In this document: piece by piece, positions 17,563 through 27,000 of the stretch | Position numbering within the stretch: position 1 is the first letter of the stretch | How the letters are laid out: each line of letters starts with the position of its first letter | Assembly (NCBI RefSeq): GCF_017355785.1 | Contig: NZ_JAFEWE010000005.1 | Coordinates: forward strand, 186,001 to 250,000 | Source: Desertivirga arenae | Lineage (GTDB): Bacteria > Bacteroidota > Bacteroidia > Sphingobacteriales > Sphingobacteriaceae | Reading direction: 5' to 3' | DNA length: 64,000 bases | Notes under the pieces: generated by a model | Seen by the model: the letters and a program-made list of their open reading frames with translations, nothing else | What the model was told of the DNA's origin: nothing | Database searches by the model: none | Made by a program: the position numbers and the translations under genes

Positions 17563-17850
17563 TTAATATATCTTCTTTTCCGCGTAGAAAGTACCAAAGG
17601 GAATCATTGATGCTAAAAATGCAAGAGCTATCTTTTTAAACTTCCACTGATAATCGAGCGAAACCTGTATTAATAAAAAAACATACGCCACAAATAAAAC
17701 CCCGTGGGCCATTCCGACTATCCGGTTAGGCAAAGGCATTTCGTACTGGTATTTTAACACCATAGTAAAACCAAGGAGGAGATAAGATAACCCTTCTAAA
17801 AACGCAACTAATCTGAACCTTCCTAAAGGTGTTTTAATAAGATCTGACAT
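17563..17850 (-). CDS. DUF3817 integral membrane protein
   Basis: The 95-residue protein has three membrane helices. The N-terminal part (GRFRLVAFLEGLSYLLLG), the NRIVGMAHGVLFVAYV segment with its conserved Gly-x-x-His-Gly, and the C-terminal PFGTF are the DUF3817 signatures. The family is often fused or adjacent to other membrane proteins and has no established function. I prefer the ATG at 17850 because residues from an in-frame start at 17904 do not resemble the family. Confidence 0.8.
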   Translation of the reverse strand: MSDLIKTPLGRFRLVAFLEGLSYLLLGFTMVLKYQYEMPLPNRIVGMAHGVLFVAYVFLLIQVSLDYQWKFKKIALAFLASMIPFGTFYAEKKIY

Positions 17851-18123
17851 AAAATTTGTTGGAAATACAATTTTACGTAATCGGGAATGAATAAAGAGGT
17901 ACACGTTCTGAAATTGAACTTAGTATGACAACAGGAGTATTTAAAAAACTGCTCGTCCTCTTCCCCCGAATAAGAACCTTTACAAAGTTTTTTGTAGTTT
18001 TTTCCTTACAAATTGATGCTTACTTGCTACAATAGATTCTCCTTATGCCATCAAATAATCCTAAATTGAATGTACTGGCACCCTAATTGAGTCATTTACT
18101 GCAGAAACCAAAGCTATAAAACT

Positions 18124-18516
18124 ATGAGATTCATTAGCAGAAAATTCCACGCAGTATTAGATTATATGGCGGGTATTATACTTATCGCAGCACCCTGGAT
18201 TTTAGGATTTGCAGATGTAGAAGCCGCTAAATGGTCGGCAGTAATTGTCGGTGCTTTAATCCTTGTAATGTCTTTCTTAACAGACTATGAAGGCGGAGGA
18301 AAGAAAGTCCTTTCCATGTCAACTCACTTAACGATGGACGTGATAGCAGGTATCTTCCTTGCAGCATCTCCATGGTTATTGAACTTCGACGAGCAAGTTT
18401 ATCTGCCTCACTTAATTATGGGTATTCTTGAAATAGGTGCAGGTATATTCACTGTTACTCAATCAGAACATTCTCATGATCATCATGTAGATAGAAATAT
18501 AAGGACTGCGCATTAA
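18124..18516 (+). CDS. SPW-repeat membrane protein
   Basis: The 130-residue protein has four hydrophobic segments arranged as two repeats. Each repeat contains the Ser/Ala-Pro-Trp motif that names the family: IAAPWILGF near residue 26 and LAASPWLLNF near residue 84. The C-terminus is a His-rich tail (HSHDHHVDRN) that might bind metal, though this is not known. SPW proteins occur in stress-related gene sets in Bacteroidota, but no function is established. A hairpin terminator follows 24 bp after the stop. Confidence 0.8.
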   Translation: MRFISRKFHAVLDYMAGIILIAAPWILGFADVEAAKWSAVIVGALILVMSFLTDYEGGGKKVLSMSTHLTMDVIAGIFLAASPWLLNFDEQVYLPHLIMGILEIGAGIFTVTQSEHSHDHHVDRNIRTAH

Positions 18517-18540
18517 TTGTTTTCAATACCAATTCGATTG

Positions 18541-18565
18541 AAAAGCTACCTTGAAGGTGGCTTTT
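18541..18565 (+). terminator. Intrinsic terminator after the SPW-repeat gene
   Basis: AAAAGCTACC pairs with GGTGGCTTTT (10 bp with one T-G pair) around a 5-nt loop, ending in TTTTCTT. Confidence 0.8.
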
Positions 18566-18648
18566 CTTGTTCAAACTAAAACATAAACACTTTCATATTT
18601 TGTCAAACCTATTACCAAAGCATAGTGTTTCTAAATAAAAATGTATCT

Positions 18649-18813
18649 ATGGCAAATTTCAAATTCGGAGACCGAGTTAAAGCAAACGATGGCCGGGAAG
18701 CCATTGTTCAGGAAGATCAGGAAGCAGGATCAACTGATGTTAAGTTAATGTTTGAAGGAGATGATTTTGCTCATGTAGCTAAAGAATCAGAGCTTCAGAA
18801 AATAGAAGAATAA
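18649..18813 (+). CDS. Small DUF2158-like protein
   Basis: The 54-residue acidic protein starts MANFKFGDRVKANDGREAIV, resembling small beta-barrel proteins of the DUF2158/YodC and KOW-like groups in which a GDxV strand begins an SH3-like fold. I start it at the ATG at 18649; an earlier in-frame ATG at 18625 would add eight unrelated residues. Function unknown. It is followed by a hairpin that can also terminate the opposing lipoprotein gene. Confidence 0.6.
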   Translation: MANFKFGDRVKANDGREAIVQEDQEAGSTDVKLMFEGDDFAHVAKESELQKIEE

Positions 18814-18820
18814 AATGATT

Positions 18821-18853
18821 AAAAAACGGCTGTCATGTTCACCATGACGGCCT
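18821..18853. terminator. Hairpin terminator between convergent genes
   Basis: GGC-TGTCATG and CATGAC-GGCC form a stem around TTCAC. On the minus strand it runs into TTTTTT, so it is strong for the lipoprotein gene and weaker for the plus-strand gene. Confidence 0.75.
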
Positions 18854-18856
18854 CTC

Positions 18857-19801
18857 CTAAAACTTCAACCTAACTTTATATAGGATACTCCTTCCATCGT
18901 CGTTATCGGCAACAAGATAAATAATAAAGCCACCCTTTACTCTTCCTCCTACCGCCACAGATTCTATTTTTATATTTTTAAATACGGGATCTATAGCTGT
19001 AAAAGGCAAAAAACCGTTGATACTTAAGGAATCCGAATCTGCTTTTTTAGAGATGTCTGTGATAATTGCAAGAGCTCCATTGCCTATTTTGCCATCTGCA
19101 GAAGCGCTTGCGGTTGCTTCAGAAGAAAGTGTAATAAACATCATATCCTTTTTCCTATAATAGTCCAGCCCTGAAATTCCTAGGGTACTATCAGTAAGCG
19201 CCAGGGGGATTACCTTAATAGGCTGTTGGGAAGTCAGAGAAATTTTATTTTCCAACCTGATCAAATAATTTCTTTTTTGACTTAAGTTACTCCGGTTTGC
19301 CAGGAACAAATAATTTTTTACGAAAGCCGCTCCTTCGATATTTACTTCGGCCACACCTTTTTTAGTAATGATACTATACAAGGGCAACAAACTTGTTTTA
19401 TCAAATTTCCTGCTCCTTAAATTGAACTTAAATAAAGTATCACGGTAGGGAGAAACACTACCCGAGCTTATAAGAAACAGTTCCTTTTTATTTTCAGATT
19501 GAAGAAAGTCACCCGCTTCTATATCTGCCTTAAAAGATTTCCTTTGTCTCGAACTTTTCCCCGGAAAAAGAACAATACTCTTCTTCACAGTAAAGGCAGT
19601 GTCTAAAATAAGAAGTTCCCTAGCATCATCCCCCATTAAATAAAGACTATCCTGATCAAATGTAAGCGATGAACCAGACGGATAATTTATGTCCTCAACT
19701 TTTAATAAGGTGCCTGTTATTGCCTTTAGACGTTCAACAGAGGGACCTCTGTTACATGATATCAGGATTAAAAGAACAATTATAAAACTGAATATTTTCA
19801 T
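18857..19801 (-). CDS. Putative lipoprotein, unrecognised family
   Basis: The 314-residue protein begins with a lipoprotein signal (MKIFSFIIVLLILISC; lipid-attached Cys16), so it should sit in a membrane facing the periplasm or the cell surface. The mature part is all-beta by pattern, with repeated segments such as SLTFDQDSLYLMGDDARELLILD, GAAFVKNYLFLANR and SGLDYYRKKDMMFITLSS, each one of which ends in a short hydrophobic strand (landmarks only). This resembles a six-bladed propeller of the esterase-like-phytase or DUF6929 type. No catalytic motif is clear. It is transcribed alone between two terminators. The function is unknown. Confidence 0.6.
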   Translation of the reverse strand: MKIFSFIIVLLILISCNRGPSVERLKAITGTLLKVEDINYPSGSSLTFDQDSLYLMGDDARELLILDTAFTVKKSIVLFPGKSSRQRKSFKADIEAGDFLQSENKKELFLISSGSVSPYRDTLFKFNLRSRKFDKTSLLPLYSIITKKGVAEVNIEGAAFVKNYLFLANRSNLSQKRNYLIRLENKISLTSQQPIKVIPLALTDSTLGISGLDYYRKKDMMFITLSSEATASASADGKIGNGALAIITDISKKADSDSLSINGFLPFTAIDPVFKNIKIESVAVGGRVKGGFIIYLVADNDDGRSILYKVRLKF

Positions 19802-19814
19802 TTAGCATAAAAAA

Positions 19815-19847
19815 GAGGCTGTCTTATGATTTTTAATAGACAGCCTC
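19815..19847 (-). terminator. Intrinsic terminator of the cupin-rtcB operon
   Basis: On the minus strand GAGGCTGTC and GACAGCCTC form a 9-bp perfect stem around 15 nt, followed by TTTTTT. Confidence 0.85.
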
Positions 19848-19864
19848 CTTATGAATCAATATAT

Positions 19865-20362
19865 CTATAACTTTATTTTCCCATGTTCACCATGATGCAA
19901 CTCCTCATCAATTACAGGTGAAGATCCTAGTATTCCCATAAACCTAAGCATACCTTCATCGTGTTGGTTTATCCAGTACTCAATTTCATACGGCCTTACC
20001 TTAAGAAGAGCGAGGTCGGGCGTGTCCACCCCTTGAGGGAAAAAAGCCCTTGTAGCAGAATTGAACAGCTTTTCCATTTTAATGCGATCTTCTACCACTA
20101 TAGCATTACCACTAACCACAACATAAGTATTATGCGTTGAATTAGAATAAGTAACTGATACTTTGTGCTCTGCCTCTACATCATCAACTTTTCCCGAATA
20201 TTCATTGGTAAAAAACCAGATGTTACCATCCTCATCAACTTCAGTAGTAGCCATTGGCCTGGCCTTTATTTCATTACCATTATAAGTAGAAAGGATAGCG
20301 ATATCTATACCGTCAATTAATTCCCTGAATTTCTTTATATTTTCATAATAGGTAGTTTCCAT
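19865..20362 (-). CDS. Pyridoxamine-5'-phosphate-oxidase-like flavoprotein (general stress protein 26 type)
   Basis: The 165-residue split-barrel protein belongs to the PNPOx-like flavin-binding family (Pyrid_ox_like, general stress protein 26). Landmarks are DIAILSTYNGNEIKARPMAT, IWFFTNEYSGKVDDVEAE and VSVTYSNSTHNTYVVVSG, which form the flavin-binding barrel strands. The family generally binds FMN or F420 and has poorly defined roles; general stress proteins are the closest named examples. It is the last gene of a four-gene run, 45 bp after the AAG glycosylase gene and just before a terminator. Confidence 0.85.
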   Translation of the reverse strand: METTYYENIKKFRELIDGIDIAILSTYNGNEIKARPMATTEVDEDGNIWFFTNEYSGKVDDVEAEHKVSVTYSNSTHNTYVVVSGNAIVVEDRIKMEKLFNSATRAFFPQGVDTPDLALLKVRPYEIEYWINQHDEGMLRFMGILGSSPVIDEELHHGEHGKIKL

Positions 20363-20407
20363 TTTATTTACGCTTTTTGATGAAAACAGTTCAGGAAAAA
20401 GATAGTT

Positions 20408-21004
20408 TCACCCACGACTAATAAAGCTGCTGCCGCGGATATAAAACCTCCAAGGAATACTTCTATAAGGTTCTGCTATATTTAAACCTATCCTTGGAGC
20501 AGCTATAATTTCCTCTGCTTTATAACTCCGGCCTTTATCCTCCAACCATAACTGCCCTCCCTGAAGAGAAATTCCATTGTGACTTTTAGTTAATCCCATA
20601 GCCTTTGCCAATGCACCCGGCCCTTTACATAACTTCCTGTCATCGTTAACTATCTGTCGTCTATCCCGCATTATCTCAATTCCTTCAACAGGCTCGAGTG
20701 CCCTTATGAGTACAGCATGGGAACTATTTTCTGCTCCGGTTACTATATTGAGCATGTTGTGGATTCCATAGCAGATATACATATAAGCCACCCCACCCTT
20801 CGCATACATTATCTCATTACGGGGGGTACGGCGATCATTATAAGCGTGAGACCCCAGATCTTCAGGACCTTTATAAGCTTCTGTTTCAACAATAATACCG
20901 GCTGTTAACTGCCCATTGATATCTGTGCAAAGGACCTTTCCTAATAGTTCAGAAGCAATTAATACAACGTTTTCTCTTTGATAAAACTCACTTGCTATTT
21001 TCAT
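20408..21004 (-). CDS. DNA-3-methyladenine glycosylase (AAG/MPG family)
   Basis: The 198-residue base-excision enzyme removes alkylated purines such as 3-methyladenine and hypoxanthine from DNA. The AAG hallmark IVETEAYKGPEDLGSHAYND contains the catalytic Glu that activates water (first Glu of ETEAY). YAKGGVAYMYICYGIHNMLNIVTG supplies the intercalating Tyr-x-Cys-Tyr-Gly segment, and CKGPGALAKAMG the C-terminal binding loop (each part quoted as a landmark). The length fits bacterial members. It sits 11 bp after rtcB, in one operation unit with a cupin, RtcB and a flavoprotein. Confidence 0.93.
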   Translation of the reverse strand: MKIASEFYQRENVVLIASELLGKVLCTDINGQLTAGIIVETEAYKGPEDLGSHAYNDRRTPRNEIMYAKGGVAYMYICYGIHNMLNIVTGAENSSHAVLIRALEPVEGIEIMRDRRQIVNDDRKLCKGPGALAKAMGLTKSHNGISLQGGQLWLEDKGRSYKAEEIIAAPRIGLNIAEPYRSIPWRFYIRGSSFISRG

Positions 21005-21015
21005 TAATAGAATAA

Positions 21016-22485
21016 CTAATCTTCCGGACGTTCTTTAGGATTGGCCATTTTAACGATACGTGGTTGAAATTCGGCCAGGACTTCTACAAGGTCTACTTGA
21101 GCTGCCATTACTGAATGAATATCTTTATAAACCATTGGGGCTTCATCTAAGTCTGAGCCGATTAAAGTTATATTCTTACTTCTCAATTCCGCCTCAACCA
21201 GATCTCTTTTTAATGTTTTGAATGCTACATTTCTACTCATCAGCCGTCCAGCACCATGAGAGGCAGAGTTGATGGATTCTTCATTACCTTTGCCTCTTAC
21301 TACAAATCCTGGCGTGCTCATCGATCCGGGAATAATACCAAGAACTCCCTTTCCTGCTGGAGTTGCCCCTTTTCTGTGAACCATCACTTCGGTTCCATCA
21401 AGCAACTGCTCTTTCCACGCAAAATTGTGGTGATTTTCAATTCTAAGAACCGGATCAAGTCCAAGTGCCATGGCTATCTTATTATGAATTTCATGGTGGT
21501 TAGCAGAAGCATAATCACCCGCCAGGTTCATAGCAATCCAATACTCCTGCCCCTCTTCAGAGTTCAAATCAAGCCAGGCAAGATGTTTAGCTTCCTTAGG
21601 CAACGTAACCTTTTTCATCGCAAGTGATGAATAATGGTTTGCGACATTCCCCCCGAATCCTCGCGATCCAGAGTGGGAAAGCAGAGCCAGGTACCTGCCT
21701 TCCGGCACTCCCTCCAACTCTCCCTGAGGGATATTTAGTTCACCCCATTCTACGAAATGATTGCCAGTGCCCGAAGTGCCCAATTGTGCATATGCTTTAT
21801 CCCGTAAAGAGCGGATAAGCGCGGTTTCCTTCCACTCCTTTTTGTCAAATAAACTAGTATCAAAATGCTTTTTCGTAGTGCCACCCATTCCAAAAACTGT
21901 GTGCTCTTCCAGCATCCTTTTCAATTTATCTTTCTCATCATCTACGGTATAAGCAGGTAAATCAAATATACTCAAACACATTCGGCAGGCAATATCGACT
22001 CCCACAGCATAAGGAATTATCGTATTTGCTTCAGTTGCAAGCACACCTCCTATTGGTAAACCATACCCTTGATGAGCATCTGGCATGAGTGCTCCAGCTA
22101 CGGAAACAGGCAGGCTAATTGCAGTGTTCATTTGTGCGAAAGCGCCTGCTTCAATATGTTCCCTTCCAAAAACCGGAAAATCCCTCATATTTGAGGACAC
22201 CTCAGGTATTGTTTTTTCAAAGCGGGGCATTAATCCCTCTTTCTGAAGGCTAATTACTTTCTCAGCGAGATTCTTAAACTTACCGTGTTTCTGTCTTAAA
22301 TAGGCTTCCGGATCTCGTACCAGTTGGTGCAAGTGCTGAAGAATTTCATCTTTGCCCATTACTTTGTGTTTCAGCAAACCATTTGAAACACGGATAAAAA
22401 GTTCGAAAGTCTCCTCCTTGTTTAAGCGCAGGTGCTCCAGGTCTTTATCAATTATCCTTTCTTCTTCTATATCAGTCTTACCCAT
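21016..22485 (-). CDS. rtcB: RtcB-family RNA ligase
   Basis: RtcB joins RNA 2',3'-cyclic-phosphate or 3'-phosphate ends to 5'-OH ends using GTP and manganese, acting in RNA repair. The metal ligands are visible: VGVDIACRM (Asp, Cys), GTGNHFVEWGEL, LSHSGSRGFGG and NHHNFAWKE. The guanylylated His lies in NSASHGAGRLMSR. At 489 residues it is longer than E. coli RtcB (408), with an extra N-terminal helical part of about 75 residues before the core. No rtcA (RNA cyclase) or RtcR regulator is next to it. It starts 3 bp after the cupin gene and is followed at 11 bp by the AAG glycosylase gene. Confidence 0.92.
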   Translation of the reverse strand: MGKTDIEEERIIDKDLEHLRLNKEETFELFIRVSNGLLKHKVMGKDEILQHLHQLVRDPEAYLRQKHGKFKNLAEKVISLQKEGLMPRFEKTIPEVSSNMRDFPVFGREHIEAGAFAQMNTAISLPVSVAGALMPDAHQGYGLPIGGVLATEANTIIPYAVGVDIACRMCLSIFDLPAYTVDDEKDKLKRMLEEHTVFGMGGTTKKHFDTSLFDKKEWKETALIRSLRDKAYAQLGTSGTGNHFVEWGELNIPQGELEGVPEGRYLALLSHSGSRGFGGNVANHYSSLAMKKVTLPKEAKHLAWLDLNSEEGQEYWIAMNLAGDYASANHHEIHNKIAMALGLDPVLRIENHHNFAWKEQLLDGTEVMVHRKGATPAGKGVLGIIPGSMSTPGFVVRGKGNEESINSASHGAGRLMSRNVAFKTLKRDLVEAELRSKNITLIGSDLDEAPMVYKDIHSVMAAQVDLVEVLAEFQPRIVKMANPKERPED

Positions 22486-22488
22486 GTA

Positions 22489-22851
22489 TTATTCGTCCTC
22501 CCTGTTTACTGTATCAATGGAAAATGCGGGGACGCAAATACTCCAGTATTCACATTCCTCCTCGAAAGGATTACTATACCTCACCCTGGAGCCCTTTCTT
22601 ACTAAAATGCTCTGTCCTGCTAATAGAACAATGGAATCTCCGTCCACCTCAATCTGCTTTTTACCTTTGTAAACTAATGTCCATTCGTCAAATTCAGGGG
22701 TTTGGAAAGGTTCGGACCATCCCGGAGGTGCTTCCATTCGTGCTATACTAATACCCTCTTCCTGAGAAGATATCCTGCCGAAATGTTCTTCGATTAACTT
22801 TCCTCCAGCTGCCGGAATTATTAGTGGGTTATTTTGAACAACATGTGCCAT
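22489..22851 (-). CDS. Small cupin-domain protein
   Basis: The 120-residue single cupin has the first motif region GWSEPFQTPEFDEWTLVYKG and the second motif around VLLAGQSILVRKGSRVRYSNP. The usual metal-binding His residues of motif 1 are not evident (Glu/Gln/Asp positions only), so metal binding is doubtful. It is the first gene of the operon with rtcB, AAG and the flavoprotein, ending 3 bp before the RtcB start. The tight spacing suggests it may sense or modify a small molecule connected with the RNA ligase, but this is inference. Confidence 0.78.
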   Translation of the reverse strand: MAHVVQNNPLIIPAAGGKLIEEHFGRISSQEEGISIARMEAPPGWSEPFQTPEFDEWTLVYKGKKQIEVDGDSIVLLAGQSILVRKGSRVRYSNPFEEECEYWSICVPAFSIDTVNREDE

Positions 22852-23012
22852 CTAGTATCTCTTCTGGTATAGATTAAATAACGCAACAAGCAGGATTGTT
22901 TATCGAAAATTAAAAACCCCACAGGCTTTGAAATTCCAAAACTTAAGGAACATCTCCAACTACTATGACAGAAAAGGTAAAATGAGAAAAGATAGTTCAG
23001 ATAGTAAGTTGA

Positions 23013-24017
23013 CTAGTAGAAATCATAACAACGCTTCCCATAATTATAACGTTCATTTGCATCACTGTTAGGAAAGGTAGTTTCCCAGGTAACTGCGCCT
23101 TCTGTGCTTCCACCTGTTTCACCGTACTTGAGTTTAGAAGCGGTAGCATCGTGACTAACGCCTACCCTTATTTTATCGTAAGAATCAGAACGGTCGAAAA
23201 TATCAAGACTGATCGAGAATACAAAAGCGTCTTTTTGTTTATTCTCACCTCTGTACCACGCCCCAAGGTTAACCCTCCTGGTTTTAAACTGTAAGCCGGT
23301 ACTCACGGAGTTTCGACCATATTGACGGTAATACACAACGGATGGGATTAACGCCGGACCATTAATATCATCATTATAGTCTAACGGGAAACGATAACTT
23401 GCATGCCCGTTAATTCTCATATCTAATACAGACCTTGCTCCAGAAAAAGATTCATTTGGTTTGTTGATGTGCTGAACGGAACCTCCAACCATAGCATTAA
23501 AGAACACCAGGTTCACTCCCGCACCAGAATCGAAATAAAACCGATTATTTTGAGAAGGCAAGTCTGCCTTGGTTGGACTGCCGACCGGGCCGTCCTCATT
23601 CAATTGATCATAAAAGACAGCCTTATTGTAATCAAATTTCAAATTACCTAAACCTGCCTGAACACCGAAAGACAGTACAGCATAATCCCATTCAACACTA
23701 TACGAATAAATGCCTGATAAAGTATTTCTTTTAAGGTAAGTAGTTCCCTCACTGCTTCGTGTGGCTAATAGGCCAATCCCCCCTCCAAACTTCGGCACGT
23801 TATAGTCGACAGAGAATGATGAGTAATTAAGAGGGCCATAAATGGTGGTCCACTGCGAGCGGTGAATGAAATTTACTCTGAGACTTCCTGCAAACTGACC
23901 GTTTAATGATGGGTTCAGATAATTAGGTGCATTATAGAACTGAGAATAAATAGGGTCTTGCGCAAACACACCTAACTTTAATAAAATAAGAAAAATTACT
24001 ATTAGAACCCTTTTCAT
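23013..24017 (-). CDS. PorP/SprF-family T9SS outer-membrane protein
   Basis: This is a 334-residue outer-membrane barrel protein of the PorP/SprF family. It has a signal peptide ending at VFAQ, then the family start DPIYSQFYNAPNYLNPSLNG, and RVNFIHRSQWTTIYGPLNYSS as the next landmark. Later strands are aromatic-rich. PorP/SprF members hold or assist secretion and anchoring of a partner protein made by the adjacent gene, as SprF does for the gliding adhesin SprB in Flavobacterium johnsoniae. The partner here is the 2234-residue adhesin, whose stop codon is 2 bp upstream, so the two are translated from one message. Confidence 0.9.
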   Translation of the reverse strand: MKRVLIVIFLILLKLGVFAQDPIYSQFYNAPNYLNPSLNGQFAGSLRVNFIHRSQWTTIYGPLNYSSFSVDYNVPKFGGGIGLLATRSSEGTTYLKRNTLSGIYSYSVEWDYAVLSFGVQAGLGNLKFDYNKAVFYDQLNEDGPVGSPTKADLPSQNNRFYFDSGAGVNLVFFNAMVGGSVQHINKPNESFSGARSVLDMRINGHASYRFPLDYNDDINGPALIPSVVYYRQYGRNSVSTGLQFKTRRVNLGAWYRGENKQKDAFVFSISLDIFDRSDSYDKIRVGVSHDATASKLKYGETGGSTEGAVTWETTFPNSDANERYNYGKRCYDFY

Positions 24018-24019
24018 CC

Positions 24020-27000
24020 TTATCTGATCAAAGTTACACTTCCATTTCGGATTTTCCGTCCTTTAGCTCCACCGTAACTCATCCCCTTCCATTCTGTCCC
24101 ATCAGCAAAGCTTCCCGAAATCTCCCATACATAAACGCCCTGAGGTGCAGGGGCACCTTTAATAGAGCCGTCCCATCCTTCAAGAGGAGAACCTGTTTCA
24201 TCTAATTTATTCGATTCCCAAAGCATTTCACCCCAGCGGTTGAAAACACGTATAGAATAAGTAGTAAGCCCCTGTGCTTTTGGCCGGAATGTTTGAAGTT
24301 CAGGATGAAGACTTCCTGGCTCGAAGGCATTTGGAACCTGCATATAGCACGGAATGGTTTCAACATTAACATATTTAATGATTGTTGAATCGCATCCATT
24401 ATCATTACGAACGGTTAGTTTTACCTGATATCTTCCTATTGCCGGATACTTATGCGTTGGATTTTTTTCATACGAGATCTTTCCATCGCCAAAAGACCAT
24501 GTATACCTTATAGCGTCAGAACTACTTCTGTTTATGAAATCAAAAGTAAAGTTAGGTGCTTTAATTACTGTATCAGGAGAAACAGCAAAATCTGCAACAG
24601 GTGGTCCTGACACATTAATGAATCGGGTGGCCGACTGCTGCATACAAGTTCCATACCTAATGGTAAGTGTTACGGGATAAGGTTTATTCCCATCCTGGTA
24701 GTTAAACACCTTTACAGGTTCCTTCAGTGACGATTGCCCGAGGATTCCGAAGTCCCATTCATAGCTCACATCATCTGGAGCCGTCGAAGTAAACTTGACG
24801 GTAACACTACGGCAGCCTGCATCTACAGATGGTTTAATTACTGGTTTTTGAAGATCGATCACTTTAAAAGGTTTGCGAAGTACATCCGTACATAACCCAT
24901 TACTTACAGTCAATTGTACCCAGTGATCTCCGGTTCCAAAGGATCTATCAGCGGGAATAAGGCCAGTTTGTACAGGCCCCTCATCATACTCCCATTTGTA
25001 GGTCGTAGCACCTAGAGAAGAGTTTTGCAATACTTTTAACACCAAAGACCCATTACACCCCAGCTCACTTTGAAGGGTAAATGATGCTGTTGGTTTTGGA
25101 TAGGTGGATATAGCAATTTCTGGACTCTCAGCATTACCACAATTATCATTTAACACCCGGAGCTTCAGCTTGTACACCTTATTAGGGGTCTGTAAAGGAG
25201 GAATTTGTGGATCCGTTCCCGTAGCTATTACTACTCCATCAAGAATCCATTCGTAGGCATCCGCATTTTTAGATTTATTGTTGACCTTGACCTCTAGCGG
25301 AACACAGCCAGCCTGGGCCGATATTAATTGGAAATCTGCTACTGGAAGAGGTTTGTAAGTAATATATTTAGTCACGGTTTCAGCACAACCTGTAAGAAGA
25401 TTGGTAACTGTTAATTGAACTTTATCGGTGTACGGGAAAGTAGACCCGGAATAGCTAAATAACTTTCCCCCCAGATCTCTGGTATTGCCTAAAAACTCAG
25501 TATCGTTTCTTGTCCAGAAATACTTCAATGCACCAGCTTCAGCCGAAGTTGTTTTATTCTCAAAACTTAAAATTGCAGAGCTTCCACAAATAAATTCCGA
25601 CGAAGGTATAAAATCTACTTTAGGCCCAGAGGTAACCGTAATTTGCTGACTTTCTGTTGAGATACAACCTTCACTATTGTAGGCTGTCATTTTTACTGTA
25701 TATGTTCCCGCCTTTGTATAAATATGTTCAGAAGTATTTCCAGTAGTTACGTTAGAAAGGTCCCCTTGGTCTCCAAAATCCCATTCTACAGCTTTCGCAT
25801 TGGTGGAAGTTGATTGAACGGTTAGCTTATAAGGCTTACAATTAATACTTCCTGCTGTTGTTACAAAGGAAGCAACAGATAATGAAGTAATTGTTACCTG
25901 TTGGCTATAAACATCAGAACAAATTTCCATAAATGGTGAAGACCGCTGTGCTTTTAAAGTAATAGTATACGTACCAGGATTAGCATAAGAGAAGTCTGGG
26001 TTAGGACTGCTAATAAACATACCATTCCCATAGAAATCCCAACTGTATGCCACTCCCACTTGGGAGCTTTTCTCAATACCAATTTTCTCCCCCACACAAT
26101 AAATGTCCTTTTGCAACTTGAAAAGGGCCTTAGGCGATTCATTTACAACTATCACTAACTCCCTCTCATCTGTTGAACAATCATCCTTCACCTTGAGCTT
26201 AACGTGATACGTACCAGCATTTAAGAACGTGTGCGGTTTATTAATTTCTGTTGCTACGGTATACTCTATATCTGTCCCATCATTAAAGTCCCACTCATAG
26301 CCTTTCCCATTGAAGCTCTTATTATTAGAAAACTTTACTGTAAATGGAGCACAACCGATTTGCCTGTCAGATTCCAGTATCGCTGTCACAGTTTTAGGGT
26401 ACACAGTAACATCGAAGCTCATCTCGTCCTCACCACAGGCATTACTGACCTTAAGCTTTACCGTAAATGTCTTAGTTTGAGTAACATCAAATTTATAAGT
26501 CTCAATATCTCTAAAATCCTGTGTTTTCTTTTCTTCAACAACAGTGTTTCCCAGCATCACCTTTATTGTATAATCTGTAGGGATGAATGCAGAAACTTTT
26601 GATTCATTTTTGAAAGTTACCGGAAGTATAGCGCAGCCATACAACTTGTCAGGGACGAACACGGCCTTAGGCTTTGCGTAGACTACGATATCTTCGCTTT
26701 TATCAGAGATACTGCAATTGAATCCATCACTTACGGTTAGCTTAATTTTATGAACTGCGTCTTCGAAGGATCGGAGTTGAGTAAGTTTACTAGCGGGAAT
26801 TGTGATATCCTTAGCGTTACTATAAAACTGTCCATCTAACTCCCACTTATAGATTATTCCCTCAACTCCGGTAGACGTGTTAATGATTTTAACATCCAAA
26901 GGATTACACCCTTTACTCTTATCATCTTCAAATTTGAAGTCGGCCACCAGTTTAGGTAGAATATTTATCTTCACCTCTGAAAACATTGGAGGGCAGCTAT

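Noticed and set aside
17925-18035. 36-codon plus-strand frame before the SPW gene
   Set aside because: Composition is not clearly protein-like and there is no supporting context or start signal.
22352-22851. Plus-strand frames of 75-106 residues over rtcB and the cupin gene
   Set aside because: They are antisense shadows of well-supported genes.
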